From an uncultured archaeon (GTDB lineage Archaea; Thermoproteota; Bathyarchaeia; 40CM-2-53-6; CALIRQ01), in assembly GCA_938042195.1 (NCBI GenBank), contig CALIRQ010000004.1:1-64000 (forward strand): 64,000 nucleotides of DNA, written 5' to 3'. This document shows, one piece after another, positions 8,945 to 17,779 of the stretch. The stretch's first letter is position 1; every line of letters begins with the position of its first letter. Made by a program: the position numbers and the translations under genes. The notes under the pieces were generated by a model. That model had not been told where the DNA came from, searched no databases, and saw only the letters and a list, made by a program, of their open reading frames with translations.

Positions 8945-9724
8945 TCACATCCTCCCGACGGCCCTTATCGGGATCCTGTTCTCCGCCCTATCCCTGAGAT
9001 CCCTACCGGTGAGCTCCAAGAAGACCTCTAGGAGGTTCGAAACGCCCAGCTTCGACTTCAACCCCTCCGGGGTATCGACGACCAATATCCTCCCATGATC
9101 GATTATCCCCACCCTATCGGACAGCTCCTCCGCCTCCTCCATTATATGCGTCGTCAGGATTATCGTCCTGCCCCCTTTCCTCAAATCCTTTATCAGATCC
9201 CTGACGAATCGGATGCTTTGCGGATCGAGCATGGCCGTCGGCTCATCCAAGAATAATATCCTCGGGTCGTGCAACAAGGCCCTTACGATGTTCAAGCGCT
9301 GGCGCATACCGGAGGAATAGCCGCCTATCGGGAAATCCTTGAACCCCTCCAGCCTGACCATCTCTATCAATTCATCGACCTTCCGCCTCAGCTCCTCCCC
9401 CTCCATTCCATAGAGGCGCCCGAAGAACATGAGGTTCTCAACGGCGTTGAGCCTCGGGTAAAGGATCAGCTTCTCGGCCACCAAGCCTATGGCCTTCCTG
9501 ACCTCGTCCGGCTCCCTCAAAATATCGTATCCCCCGACCTTGGCGGTCCCCTCCGTCGGCCTCATGAGCGTCGTCAACATTCTAACGAGCGTTGTTTTGC
9601 CGGCCCCGTTGGGCCCCAGGAGGCCGAATATCTCCCCCTCTCTGATCGAAAGATCCACGTGATCCACGGCCGTGAAGTTGCCGAAGCGCTTCGTGAGGCC
9701 GAAGGCCTCCACCGCCAATCCCAA
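8945..9724 (-). CDS. ABC transporter ATP-binding protein
   Basis: A 259-residue nucleotide-binding domain with Walker A GPNGAGKTT (about 36-44), ABC signature YSSGMRQRL, Walker B ILFLDEPTA and the H-loop TTHIMEE. Closest in form to DrrA/NatA-type ATPases that power ABC-2 exporters. The start is TTG at 9724 with GGTGG just upstream. First gene of the four-gene minus-strand operon ending at 2735. Confidence 0.93.
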   Translation of the reverse strand: MGLAVEAFGLTKRFGNFTAVDHVDLSIREGEIFGLLGPNGAGKTTLVRMLTTLMRPTEGTAKVGGYDILREPDEVRKAIGLVAEKLILYPRLNAVENLMFFGRLYGMEGEELRRKVDELIEMVRLEGFKDFPIGGYSSGMRQRLNIVRALLHDPRILFLDEPTAMLDPQSIRFVRDLIKDLRKGGRTIILTTHIMEEAEELSDRVGIIDHGRILVVDTPEGLKSKLGVSNLLEVFLELTGRDLRDRAENRIPIRAVGRM

Positions 9725-9767
9725 GTGCCACCAGCCCCGGCGTTGGAAAAGGGTACATGGAGTTCAA

Positions 9768-9779
9768 CTATATATTTTA
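9768..9779 (-). promoter_or_regulatory. TATA box of the ABC exporter/surface-protein operon
   Basis: Minus-strand TAAAATATATAG, about 45 nt upstream of the TTG start of the ATPase gene and the only A+T-rich element there. Confidence 0.6.
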
Positions 9780-10325
9780 CTTTCCAAGCTTTAAGGGAAA
9801 TCGGGCCGAACGCATTTGGATGGCCCGAGGAGCTGAAGGGGGGTTATTCGAAGCCCTCATATCGGCGCCGCCGGCGCGGGGCCCACGCACGGCTATGGGA
9901 TAATGAGGGGGCGGCCGAACGGGCCTTTTGGGATTTGGAAGCCGACCGCCGGTGGGACCTATCCGCTCCTAAGGAGAATGGAGGAGGGATGGTAAGGGCG
10001 AACGGAGGATTTCGGGGGCAGGAGGAGGGCATCGGGATAACGAGCAAGGGTGGCGCGAAGCTTAAGAGGATTTTGGGGATCCATGGGGCCTTTTTGAAGA
10101 TCGCCCATAGGATCCATTCGGAGCTCGAGGAGGGGCGTCCGAAAGCGCAGCCCTGAAGGAATGGATCGAATGAAAGCGATCCTTAAGGCCCAACTGAGGC
10201 CCGGGGTTTGAAGGGCCTAAGCGAAGAGGAGAAAGCGGAGGTCCTTTGCCTTGAGGAGACAATGGCCCGCCCTTGGGGCGCGCAAATATGGGGAGTTGGC
10301 CCCAGCCCGCCCCATGATTTATGAA
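9780..10325. other. Intergenic region, possible 55-residue small ORF
   Basis: About 545 bp between divergent genes. The only gene-like item is a plus-strand frame from ATG 9989 to TGA 10156, 55 codons, preceded by GGAGGAGGG placed too close to the ATG for a normal ribosome site. Its C-terminal half is a basic amphipathic stretch (KLKRILGIHGAFLKIAHRIH). I do not recognise it and treat it as unproven. Nothing else is seen. Confidence 0.25.
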
Positions 10326-10337
10326 ACTTAAATAAGC
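10326..10337 (+). promoter_or_regulatory. TATA box for the KaiC-like gene
   Basis: ACTTAAATAAGC ends about 28 nt before the TTG at 10365, the spacing expected for a leaderless or near-leaderless archaeal transcript. Confidence 0.55.
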
Positions 10338-10364
10338 TTTTATCCCCCGAACGCAATTCGTTCA

Positions 10365-11807
10365 TTGCGGGATTCGATTTTGGATAGAAGGGTCCCGACG
10401 GGCATCGAGGGCCTCGATGGCGCCATCGAGGGCGGATTCCCCGAGGGCAGCCTGATCGTGGTGGCCGGCAACCCCGGCACTGGGAAGACGTCCCTCGCGG
10501 CTAAATTCCTCCTCACCGGTGCCGAATTGGGTGAGCCGGGCGTATACATTTCGTTCGCGGAGAGGCGCCAAGCCCTCCTGGAGAACCTATCGAGGCAATT
10601 CGGCCGCAGCCTTTGGAAATTCGAGGAGGAAGGGAGGCTCAGGATATTGGATATGGCGACGATGAAGGGGGAGGCGGTCCCAGAGATCTCGGAGGCCATA
10701 ATCAACGAGGTCCAAGCGATGGGGGCCAAGAGGCTCGCCATAGATTCCTTCACCGCTATGGCCCAAGCCTTCAAGGAGCCCATAGATGTCAGGGCGATGC
10801 TCCATTCGATCTTCAGCAAACTCGTTAGCCAACTCGGCTGCACTACCGTGCTGGTCTCGGAGGTGCCGTTCGGCTCGGAGCGCATAGGATGGGGCTTGGA
10901 GGAGTTCGTGGCCGACGGATTGATAATCCTAAGGCGGATGCGCTTAGAGGATCGACCGTTCAGGGAGTTGGAGATCGTTAAGCTCAGGGGCACCAAGCTA
11001 ACCCAGGAGAAGATCGCATTCACCTTGGAAGGGGGCTTCCAAGCCGTCCCGGCCTTCAGGGAGAGGCCCATTGAGGGGCCTGGGCGATTCCAGCCCATCC
11101 CGGATCCGCCGGGGAAATTCTCCTCGGGCTGCGCCGAGCTGGATCGGATCTTGGGCGGCGGCTACGAAAGGGGCTCTACGGTCCTTTTCGAGATCGAACC
11201 CTGGATATCGACTCGGCAGCATCAATTGTTGATCAGCCCAACCATTTGGAACTTCCTATCCCAAGGGAGGGCCCTGATAATGGTGCCATCCCCGAGCGTC
11301 GATCCCTCGCTCGCCAAGGGGTGGATCTCGGAGGGCGGGATCCCGGAGGCCGAGATCGGTGCGCTCATCCGAATCTGCATCCAAAGGGAGGTGGGCGCTC
11401 AAGCGGATCCCTGCATCCTCCAAATGGAGGGGAGGGACATTTGGGAGGATTATCGCAAATGCCTGGATGCAGCGGAGGGGCTCACCAAGGAGGGCCATGG
11501 GCCGATCCTCAGCGTGATCGAGGTGGTATCGCTCGCGAACCGCTATGGCTCGGATCGGGCCATCAACGTATTGGGAATCGAGGCCACGAAGACGAGGATG
11601 GGAAGGGGCTTGATGATCCTCCTGCTCAAGCCCTGCCGCGAGGACCTCCGCGGGAATCTTGGGGCGATGGCCAACGTGCACCTGAGGATCATGAGGGAGC
11701 ACGGCGCCGTTCTCCTCCGCGGGATAAAGCCCAGGACCCATTTATTCGCGATTGAGATGGACGTTTCCAAGGGCTACCCGATGCCAAAGCTGATACCCAT
11801 CTCGTGA
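10365..11807 (+). CDS. KaiC/RadA-superfamily ATPase, tandem domains with inactive second domain
   Basis: A 480-residue protein with two RecA/KaiC-type domains. Domain 1 (about 1-240) is complete: PTGIEGLDGAIEGGFPEGS, Walker A AGNPGTGKTS, Walker B-like RLAIDSFTA. Domain 2 (about 245-480) keeps the KaiC opening CAELDRILGGGYERGST, but the phosphate loop is replaced by FEIEPW, so it cannot bind ATP normally. Archaea carry many such KaiC/GvpD/RAD55-like proteins in signalling roles; no partner is adjacent. The start is TTG, supported by the nearby TATA box. Confidence 0.85.
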   Translation: MRDSILDRRVPTGIEGLDGAIEGGFPEGSLIVVAGNPGTGKTSLAAKFLLTGAELGEPGVYISFAERRQALLENLSRQFGRSLWKFEEEGRLRILDMATMKGEAVPEISEAIINEVQAMGAKRLAIDSFTAMAQAFKEPIDVRAMLHSIFSKLVSQLGCTTVLVSEVPFGSERIGWGLEEFVADGLIILRRMRLEDRPFRELEIVKLRGTKLTQEKIAFTLEGGFQAVPAFRERPIEGPGRFQPIPDPPGKFSSGCAELDRILGGGYERGSTVLFEIEPWISTRQHQLLISPTIWNFLSQGRALIMVPSPSVDPSLAKGWISEGGIPEAEIGALIRICIQREVGAQADPCILQMEGRDIWEDYRKCLDAAEGLTKEGHGPILSVIEVVSLANRYGSDRAINVLGIEATKTRMGRGLMILLLKPCREDLRGNLGAMANVHLRIMREHGAVLLRGIKPRTHLFAIEMDVSKGYPMPKLIPIS

Positions 11808-12033
11808 AGGAGCCGATCCATTGATAAATGGCAAGAGCAGCCCGATCCCCGGGATAGCCTGGCGCCCAATCGGGCGGCCTTAAGCCCCTCGGGCTCATGG
11901 GATTTAGTTCAGCAAGGCCTTAATATGGGACCAATCTCCTCGTCAGCCCATCATCTTTTACGAACGTTAGCCTCCAAGATCGATTATCTGAAACCGATCC
12001 GCCCCGCGGGCGATAATGAGGGTAAGGTTCGCT

Positions 12034-13416
12034 CTACCCCCTCAGGCTCGAGATGGGAGGTGGAATCTGCCCGCCGCGCTCCACGAACCCCGAGGACGAG
12101 AACCGGCTCACCGGCATCACGATCGCCGAACCGAAGAGCCCCCCGAACTCCACAACCTCGCCCGCTCCCTTCCCCGGCACCGGTATGAGCCTGACCCCGA
12201 TCGGCTTATCGTTCACAACGCCTATCGCCATCCCATCCATTATTATGGCCGATATGGTCTCCGGCGGCGTATCCCCGGGTATGGCTATCATGTCCAGCCC
12301 AACCGAGCAAACGGAGGTCATGGCCTCGAGCTTCTCCAACGAAAGCGACCCCGCCCCCAGGGCATCCCTCATGCCCGCATCCTCGCTAACGGGTATGAAG
12401 GCCCCGCTCAATCCCCCCACGAAGGAGGTGGCCATCGCGCCGCCCTTCTTTACGGCATCCGTCAGGAGCGCCAGCGCGGCCGTGGAGCCCGGGGCACCGC
12501 AGGATTCTATCCCCATCGCCTCTATTATATCGGCGATGCTCTCTCCCGCCTCCGGCGTGGGCGCGAGGGATAAATCCACTATGCCGAACCTAACCCCGAG
12601 CCGCTTGGCCATCTCCCTGCCCACGAGCTCCCCGACCCTCGTTATCTTGAAGGCGGTCCTCTTGATGCGCTCCGCGAGCACTCTGAAATCCTCTCCCCGG
12701 CTCTGCTCGACGGCCGCCCTGATGACCGCGGGCCCGCTTATCCCAACGTTTATGACGCTCTCGGGCTCGCCCAGCCCGTGGTAGGCCCCGGCCATGAATG
12801 GGTTGTCCTCGGGCGCGTTCGCGAAGGCCGCCAATTTGCAACAGCCGATCCCATTCCTATCGGCGGTCGCCCGAGCCGTTTCTAGGACGATTTCCCCCAT
12901 GGCCCTAGCGGCGTCGACGTTTATGCCGGCCTTCGTGCTCGCTATGTTGACGCAGGAGCACACCCTCTCCGTGGAGCTCAATGCCTTCGGTATGGAGCGC
13001 ATCAATATCGAATCGGCTCGCGTGCAACCCTTCTGGACCAAGGCCCCATAGCCGCCGATGAAGTCGACGCCGACCCTCCGGGCACCCTCCTCGAACGCCC
13101 TCGCAAGCCCAACCGCCAGCTCGATGGCCCCCTCGTCCGGGATTCCCCTTATGGCCGGTCCCAGTAACGCCGAGGCGGGCGTAACCGCGATCCTCTTATT
13201 GACTATCGGTATCCCGTATTTCCCCTCGACCGCCTTAGCCTCCTCCACGAAGCCCTCCGCCACCTCCGAGATCTTTCGCTCGATCCGATCCCTCATGGTG
13301 TCGAAGTCGTCGCTTACGCAATCCAAGAGGCTTATGCCCAACGTCACCGCTCGGACGTTCAGATGCTCCACCAGGATCATCCGTATCGTTTCGATTATCT
13401 CCTCCTTGGAGAACAA
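12034..13416 (-). CDS. UPF0210 (DUF711/PFL-like) family protein
   Basis: A 460-residue member of UPF0210, a family related in fold to pyruvate formate-lyase-type barrels but lacking the glycyl-radical motif. Diagnostic stretches include [36 protein letters not shown] and [12 protein letters not shown]. Function is unknown; the family nearly always sits next to an ACT-domain UPF0237 protein, as here (14-nt gap). TTG start with GGAGAGGG upstream. Length matches the family (about 450). Confidence 0.92.
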   Translation of the reverse strand: MFSKEEIIETIRMILVEHLNVRAVTLGISLLDCVSDDFDTMRDRIERKISEVAEGFVEEAKAVEGKYGIPIVNKRIAVTPASALLGPAIRGIPDEGAIELAVGLARAFEEGARRVGVDFIGGYGALVQKGCTRADSILMRSIPKALSSTERVCSCVNIASTKAGINVDAARAMGEIVLETARATADRNGIGCCKLAAFANAPEDNPFMAGAYHGLGEPESVINVGISGPAVIRAAVEQSRGEDFRVLAERIKRTAFKITRVGELVGREMAKRLGVRFGIVDLSLAPTPEAGESIADIIEAMGIESCGAPGSTAALALLTDAVKKGGAMATSFVGGLSGAFIPVSEDAGMRDALGAGSLSLEKLEAMTSVCSVGLDMIAIPGDTPPETISAIIMDGMAIGVVNDKPIGVRLIPVPGKGAGEVVEFGGLFGSAIVMPVSRFSSSGFVERGGQIPPPISSLRG

Positions 13417-13430
13417 GCGCCATCCCTCTC

Positions 13431-13709
13431 CTAGATGCGATGCATGTAGCGGAAGACGTCCTCGTGTTGCACCATCGCCTGTACGCCCAACGCCTCCCCC
13501 CTCCTTTGGAGCCTCTCCTTGAGCTCCGCGAGGCTCACCCCCATCTCGCTTATATCTATCAGGATCGTCATGACGAAGAGGTCGCCCATCTTCGTCGATG
13601 CCAAGTCCAATATGTTGGCGTTGACCTCGGCCAGCTCGCCCGATATCCCGGCCACTATTCCGACCCTATCCCTTCCCATGACCGTCACGACGGCCCTGTC
13701 GGTTGACAA
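13431..13709 (-). CDS. ACT-domain protein, UPF0237 family
   Basis: A 92-residue single ACT domain ([20 protein letters not shown], then ANILDL), the small-ligand-binding module used for amino-acid sensing. It is the standard upstream partner of UPF0210; together they are presumed to be a regulatory and a catalytic or structural subunit. Start TTG at 13709 behind a G-rich CCGGGGGGC stretch. Confidence 0.92.
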   Translation of the reverse strand: MSTDRAVVTVMGRDRVGIVAGISGELAEVNANILDLASTKMGDLFVMTILIDISEMGVSLAELKERLQRRGEALGVQAMVQHEDVFRYMHRI

Positions 13710-13787
13710 TGGAAGCCCCCCGGGGGAGGGCTAGAGGCGATGTATAAAACGGTTATCCAGCCCGCCGCAATATCGAGTGATCGGGCC

Positions 13788-14744
13788 TTATTGTCCCGGC
13801 CCGTACTTGGCCTCGAATAGGGCGAGGGCCAAGCGTTCGAGCCGATCCGCATCCTCCAGCCGGGCGAGCCAGCCTTGGGGGATTCCCCTGGCCCCTAGGT
13901 AGGCGCCCGATATCGCGCCGGTCATGGCGCCTATCGTATCGGTATCGCCGCCCAAGCCAATAGCGTAAAGGATGGCCCTTGGGAAGCTCCCAAAGTTGGC
14001 CAAGAAGGAGAAGATGGCCGTCGGAACCGAGTTGAAAGCCTCGACCCCGTTTCCCAGCTCCGCAACGACGCGCCTCGGATCGGCCCCCTCCTTGAGCAAT
14101 CGATCGATCGCCTCGAGCCTTTCCGCGTAAATCCCTTGGGAAACGATCCCCCTCAGGATCCCGAGGAAATCCCTCGGATCCAATGGGGCCCCCTCCCCGG
14201 AGCGGACGGCCAGCGCGACGGCAGCGGCTTGGAGGACGGCCCCCTCGATCCCCAGCGGATGCGTATGGGTTATCCCGCTGGCCTCCTCCGCGGCGCGCTT
14301 GAGGGTTCGCAAGTCATCGTTATAGAAAAGGCCCAGCGGGGCGATCCTCATGGCCGCCCCGTTGCCGAAGGAGCCCCCTGGGTAAACCAAGCGGGCCGCC
14401 CTCCTCCAATCGACCCCGGCCCGCATCATGCGGAATATCCGCGGGGGGCCCGGCCCATAGCCCCTATATGGCTCCCTTTCGTAGTTCTCGGCGAACCTCG
14501 CCGCCATATGATCGGCATCGAGGCCCCGCCTCTCGATCAGGGATTCGGCCACGCCTATGGCCATGTGGGTATCGTCGGTGTAGCAAAGGATCTCCGGGGG
14601 TTGGGCCTCGGCATCCGCGTTGCCGCGGCGGGCGAGGGCCCTTCCCCAGCCCGATGCCCCCAGGGCATCCCCGAGGGCCGTCCCGAGGAGCGATCCCGCA
14701 AACTTATCCCTGAGATTCCCCAACCGCCCCTCCGCCCAATCCAT
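13788..14744 (-). CDS. ADP-ribosylglycohydrolase family protein
   Basis: A 318-residue ARH-family hydrolase, which removes ADP-ribose from proteins or small molecules using two Mg2+ ions. Metal-binding motifs are present at both ends: YTDDT (about 55-59) and GGDTDTIGAM (about 263-272), with the N-terminal GSLLGTALGDALGA helix. ATG 14744 lies inside the upstream HAD gene (41-nt overlap), so the two are translationally coupled. Confidence 0.9.
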   Translation of the reverse strand: MDWAEGRLGNLRDKFAGSLLGTALGDALGASGWGRALARRGNADAEAQPPEILCYTDDTHMAIGVAESLIERRGLDADHMAARFAENYEREPYRGYGPGPPRIFRMMRAGVDWRRAARLVYPGGSFGNGAAMRIAPLGLFYNDDLRTLKRAAEEASGITHTHPLGIEGAVLQAAAVALAVRSGEGAPLDPRDFLGILRGIVSQGIYAERLEAIDRLLKEGADPRRVVAELGNGVEAFNSVPTAIFSFLANFGSFPRAILYAIGLGGDTDTIGAMTGAISGAYLGARGIPQGWLARLEDADRLERLALALFEAKYGPGQ

Positions 14745-15390
14745 CTATCAGGGCCGGTAGCCCGTCTAGGCGATCCAAGATGAAATCGGCCCCCGCCGCC
14801 TCGAACTCCCCCCGGCCCCTGGAGGTCGTAAGGGCCACGGCGATGCAACCGGCCGCCTTTCCGGCGAGGACGTCGACGATGTTATCGCCCACGTAAACCG
14901 CCTCCCCCGGCCCCACGCCGAGCCTCTCGCAAGCCAATAGGATCGGATCCGGGCTGGGCTTCGGCCTAGGGGCCTCCCCGCCCCTCACGAGGGCATCGAA
15001 ATACTTCGCGATCCCGAAGCGCTCCAGGATCCCCTCGGCCAGCCCCGGGACCGTATGGGTGGTTATGGCCAGCTTCAATCCCCTCGCCCTAAGCGCCTCC
15101 AAAACCCCCAAGGTCCAAGGGTAAAGCCTCGCCTCCCCAATGAACTCCCACCTCATCCTATTGTATAGCTCCATGGCCCCCTTGGCCGCATCATCCCCCA
15201 GATCCCCGACGAGGTCCTTGAAGATATCCCCGCTGTAGCGCCCCCAAGCCCTTCGCATGAAATCCTCGAAGCTCAGCTCGGGCCTCCCGAACTCCCTGAG
15301 GGCGGCGTTCGCCGCCATATGCGCCGGCTTGGCCGTGTCGACCAATACGCCATCGAGGTCGAATATCACGGCCCTTATGATTCGCCCCAA
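14704..15390 (-). CDS. HAD-superfamily phosphatase, phosphoglycolate phosphatase-like
   Basis: A 228-residue HAD hydrolase with all four motifs: FDLDGVLVD (nucleophile Asp near residue 11), TTHT, the Lys in RPKPSPD and GDNIVD. A helical cap sits between motifs I and II, subclass I as in Gph/beta-phosphoglucomutase. TTG start at 15390. Substrate not determinable. Coupling to the ADP-ribosylglycohydrolase suggests a nucleotide-sugar or ribose-phosphate salvage role (inference). Confidence 0.88.
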   Translation of the reverse strand: MGRIIRAVIFDLDGVLVDTAKPAHMAANAALREFGRPELSFEDFMRRAWGRYSGDIFKDLVGDLGDDAAKGAMELYNRMRWEFIGEARLYPWTLGVLEALRARGLKLAITTHTVPGLAEGILERFGIAKYFDALVRGGEAPRPKPSPDPILLACERLGVGPGEAVYVGDNIVDVLAGKAAGCIAVALTTSRGRGEFEAAGADFILDRLDGLPALIDGLGGGAVGESQG

Positions 15391-15460
15391 GCCCTCCGGG
15401 CCTCCAAGCCCTCGGATGCCCGATCCGAATCCGGGGCAACGGCCACGGGAGCGCGGCCCC

Positions 15461-16132
15461 TCACGGGTACTCGGCCGACTCCCCCGGCTTCAGCACGATG
15501 ACCCTGACGGACGGCGCTAGCCTCTTGGCCTCCTCCACGAACGCGGATGCCTCCCCGTAGAGGACCGGGAACGTCCCATAATGCATCGGGATGGCGACCT
15601 TGGGCTCCAAGAGGGTCAGGGCCACCGCGGCCTCCTTGGGGCCCATGACGTAGTGGCCCCCTATGGGCAACAGGGCCACATCGGGCGAATAGAGGCGCTT
15701 TATCAGGGCCATATCGCCGAACAGGGCCGTATCGCCGGCGTGGTATATGGCGATGCCATCGCCCTCGATCACATAGCCCACCGGGCCGCCCCTGTTGGCC
15801 GTATGGGCGGCCGGCACCATGGCCACCCTTATGCCCTTCCCAAGGTCCACCAGGGATCCCATATTCATTTGGACCCTCTTCAGATCCCCTCCTAGGGCCC
15901 CCGCCACCTCAGGTATGGCAACGATTGTGGCTCCCGTCCTTCGGGCAATCGCCTCGGCATCGCCCAAATGATCCATATGGTCATGGGTCACTAGAATGAA
16001 ATCTGCCTTCTCGACCTCCCCCGCTTTGATCGGGGCCTTTGGATTATCGGATATGAACGGGTCCACGTAGACCCTCGCGCCCCTATAGGCCAGCTCGAAG
16101 GCCGAATGCCCGAGCCATCGTATCCTGACCAA
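15461..16132 (-). CDS. UPF0173 metallo-beta-lactamase-fold hydrolase
   Basis: A 223-residue metal-dependent hydrolase of the UPF0173 family. It shows VRIRWLGHSAFEL at the N-terminus, the zinc motif THDHMDHLGD, PAAHTANRGG, YHAGDTALFGDM and PMHYGTFP. I start it at TTG 16132, directly before VRIRWLGHS with AGGTGGGG 4 nt upstream; the in-frame extension to 16213 is not conserved-looking. Cytoplasmic; substrate unknown. Confidence 0.9.
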   Translation of the reverse strand: MVRIRWLGHSAFELAYRGARVYVDPFISDNPKAPIKAGEVEKADFILVTHDHMDHLGDAEAIARRTGATIVAIPEVAGALGGDLKRVQMNMGSLVDLGKGIRVAMVPAAHTANRGGPVGYVIEGDGIAIYHAGDTALFGDMALIKRLYSPDVALLPIGGHYVMGPKEAAVALTLLEPKVAIPMHYGTFPVLYGEASAFVEEAKRLAPSVRVIVLKPGESAEYP

Positions 16133-16536
16133 GCTTCCCCACCTCGGCCTATTCGATGCCGCGGGGCGATAATAAGCGTTCCGAGGTCCGGCCAGGATTT
16201 GATGCGATCCCATCGGCAGAGGGGCTCCGCCGATCCCTCCGGCGCTTAGATCCTATTGGCATATAACGCCGTAGTCCCTATGGGGTCCGAAAGGAAGGGC
16301 CATCTTGATAAAATCAAATTCCGAAAAAGGGCCGAAAATGGAAGTCTTTCTTGGAAAAATGGTTAAAAAGATTGGAATCTGGGCGAAATGAACGGGGAGA
16401 TATCCGACCCCTCCAAAACCTTGTCAAACCCTTGGGCGAAGGCGATCCTAGGGGATGGGGATCGAATCCCCTCGCCGCATCGTTGAGTCGGCGCTCCGAT
16501 CGGATCCGCTGCGGGTTGGATAACTCGGCCTGATTC
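16133..16536. other. Intergenic region without a recognised gene
   Basis: About 400 bp upstream of the UPF0173 gene and downstream of the small basic protein gene. A run of A+T at 16308-16380 is followed by GC-rich sequence with short self-complementary pieces (CGCCG and CGGCG; GGGGATTCGATCCCC on the minus strand). A tRNA was considered and rejected. Confidence 0.5.
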
Positions 16537-16543
16537 AAAAAAA
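16537..16543 (-). terminator. Poly-T terminator of the small basic protein gene
   Basis: Seven A residues on the plus strand (T7 on the transcribed strand's RNA-like sequence) lie 34 nt after the stop codon of the basic protein gene, the usual archaeal termination signal. Confidence 0.5.
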
Positions 16544-16576
16544 GGAGGAAGGGGGTTCCGAGGCTCAGGCCCCGAC

Positions 16577-16747
16577 TCAGGAGGCCGGCTTGGGCTCGGC
16601 CCCGGCCGGCGGGGCCTCCGGAGCTGGCGCCGGCGGGGCCTCCGCCGGAGCTGGCGGGGCCTTCGGCTTGGCCTTTCTCTTGGCCTTCGGCTTGGCCTTG
16701 GCCCTCGCCCTCCCCTTAGTCTTCCCGGACCTCTTGCACCTTGGCAT
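16577..16747 (-). CDS. 56-residue Lys/Ala/Pro-rich basic protein, histone H1-tail-like
   Basis: The minus-strand frame reads MPRCKRSGKTKGRARAKAKP and continues with alternating KAK/KPKA steps, then a Pro/Ala/Glu-rich tail ending EPKPAS. The first 30 residues are strongly basic, the last 25 proline-rich and mildly acidic. Signals are convincing: AAATTTTTTAAG promoter at 16779-16790, GGAGAG 4-5 nt before the ATG, and a T7 terminator after the stop. Composition resembles H1-type tails and other DNA-compacting peptides; I do not recognise a family. A nucleic-acid-binding role is inference from charge alone. The opposite strand is open but only as a Gly/Ala-rich shadow. Confidence 0.75.
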   Translation of the reverse strand: MPRCKRSGKTKGRARAKAKPKAKRKAKPKAPPAPAEAPPAPAPEAPPAGAEPKPAS

Positions 16748-16750
16748 AAT

Positions 16751-16790
16751 CTCTCCTTTTTTGTTTATTCATAACTGACTTAAAAAATTT
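16751..16790 (-). promoter_or_regulatory. Promoter and ribosome site of the basic protein gene
   Basis: TATA-like AAATTTTTTAAG at 16779-16790 and the ribosome site GGAGAG at 16751-16756 precede ATG 16747. This is one of the clearest promoter plus Shine-Dalgarno pairs in the window, consistent with strong expression. Confidence 0.65.
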
Positions 16791-16940
16791 ACATTCGTTT
16801 TCATCCGCCGAATCCGTGATGCATCGACCCATTGGATCCGAGGGCCGGGTGCCGCCCTATTGCGGGATTCGGGATAAAGGATTTATACCGTTCGGGAGAA
16901 GTCAGCGGGATGTCGCCCGGATCGGCCGACGCACGATCCG

Positions 16941-17390
16941 ATGGGCCCAGAAGCGAAGGGGTTTTGGCCGAATATGGATAGGACCTGCAGGGACTACGTC
17001 TGCCCCGTATGCGGCAAGGCGATACCGAGGGGCACCGAGGCCTCGGAGCTTGTGATCGAATCCCTCAGCGCGACCCTCGGCGGCGTCCAAGGCCAGCGCG
17101 AGGAAGCCGCTCGCTTGGATCATCGAAGGGTCTACCATAGGGATTGCGCAATAGCGGAGGGCTTGGCGAGCAAGAGGTCCAGGTGGTCGAGGGACTTATG
17201 GATCCAAAGGGGCGTGACCGAGGTCGTATATCACATAGGCGGCAAGGAGGAGGTTCGAATACCGCTCATAGCGGGCGAGGGGGCTGGCTCCGAGGCTTGG
17301 GAGAGGGCCGTGGCGAAATATAGGAGGATGCGGAGCCTCGAATCGAGGGGGTTCGGGCTCAGATCCGAGAAGGGGAGGGCAGCCGAATAA
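16941..17390 (+). CDS. Small zinc-binding protein, unknown function
   Basis: A 149-residue protein with an N-terminal zinc-finger-like cluster, CRDYVCPVCGKAI (about 16-28) with a later YHRDC (about 67-71), then a basic region (SKRSRWSRDLW). The fold is like a treble-clef or zinc-ribbon; I do not recognise the family. ATG 16941 is used; ATG 16974 (residue 12) is an equally possible start and still includes all cysteines. A TTTATA box at about 16879-16884 fits either. First of three small plus-strand genes. Confidence 0.65.
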   Translation: MGPEAKGFWPNMDRTCRDYVCPVCGKAIPRGTEASELVIESLSATLGGVQGQREEAARLDHRRVYHRDCAIAEGLASKRSRWSRDLWIQRGVTEVVYHIGGKEEVRIPLIAGEGAGSEAWERAVAKYRRMRSLESRGFGLRSEKGRAAE

Positions 17391-17469
17391 GGGCGCCCGA
17401 TCCCCGGGTTGGGATGGATCGGATCTTAATAAATGGGGAGGAGCCCGCTTAAATGGGATGATGAGGTAA

Positions 17470-17718
17470 ATGTCGGAGGAAAAGCTCCCGATTTCGGAGG
17501 AGTTGAAGGTGCTCGAAGGCACTACCCTGTACAAGACGGGTAAGTGGTGGTCTGCCGTAGCCCTGGTGGATTCGTTCGGGAGGAAGCAGGTTGCGCTATA
17601 CCTATGGCTGAATAAGGAGGGCAAGTGGAAGCGGCAGCAGAAGTTCGTCATCCATAGCAGGGATGAATGGCTGAGGGTCAAGGAGGCCGTCGATAAGCTC
17701 AGCGAAAAGCTGCCCTGA
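17470..17718 (+). CDS. Conserved-looking 82-residue basic protein
   Basis: A compact alpha/beta protein: a strand-rich, aromatic centre (TGKWWSAVALVDSFG, KQVALYLWLNKEGKWKRQQK) followed by a C-terminal helix (DEWLRVKEAVDKLSEKL). Lysines and aromatics on strands suggest nucleic-acid binding, and small archaeal ssDNA-binding-type proteins look like this, but I cannot assign a family. GAGGT lies just before ATG 17470. Followed 61 nt later by a zinc-ribbon mini-gene on the same strand. Confidence 0.7.
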   Translation: MSEEKLPISEELKVLEGTTLYKTGKWWSAVALVDSFGRKQVALYLWLNKEGKWKRQQKFVIHSRDEWLRVKEAVDKLSEKLP

Positions 17719-17779
17719 GCCGGGGCGCCTTTTCGGGCCGGGGGATGGCGAGCCCTTCAAGATCCGGGGAGGAGCCGAT

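Noticed and set aside
12053-12784. Long plus-strand frame opposite the UPF0210 gene
   Set aside because: Shadow of a strongly conserved minus-strand family; Ser/Pro-rich product with no domain.
16440-16500. tRNA-like T-arm (GGGGATTCGATCCCC on the minus strand, with a CGCCG/CGGCG stem nearby)
   Set aside because: Loop sizes do not fit a tRNA (five-base loop with a five-bp stem), there is no matching acceptor stem, and no proper D-arm or seven-base anticodon loop.
16590-16778. Plus-strand Gly/Ala-rich 62-codon frame
   Set aside because: It is the antisense of the Lys/Ala/Pro-rich gene; all promoter, ribosome-site and terminator signals support the minus strand.
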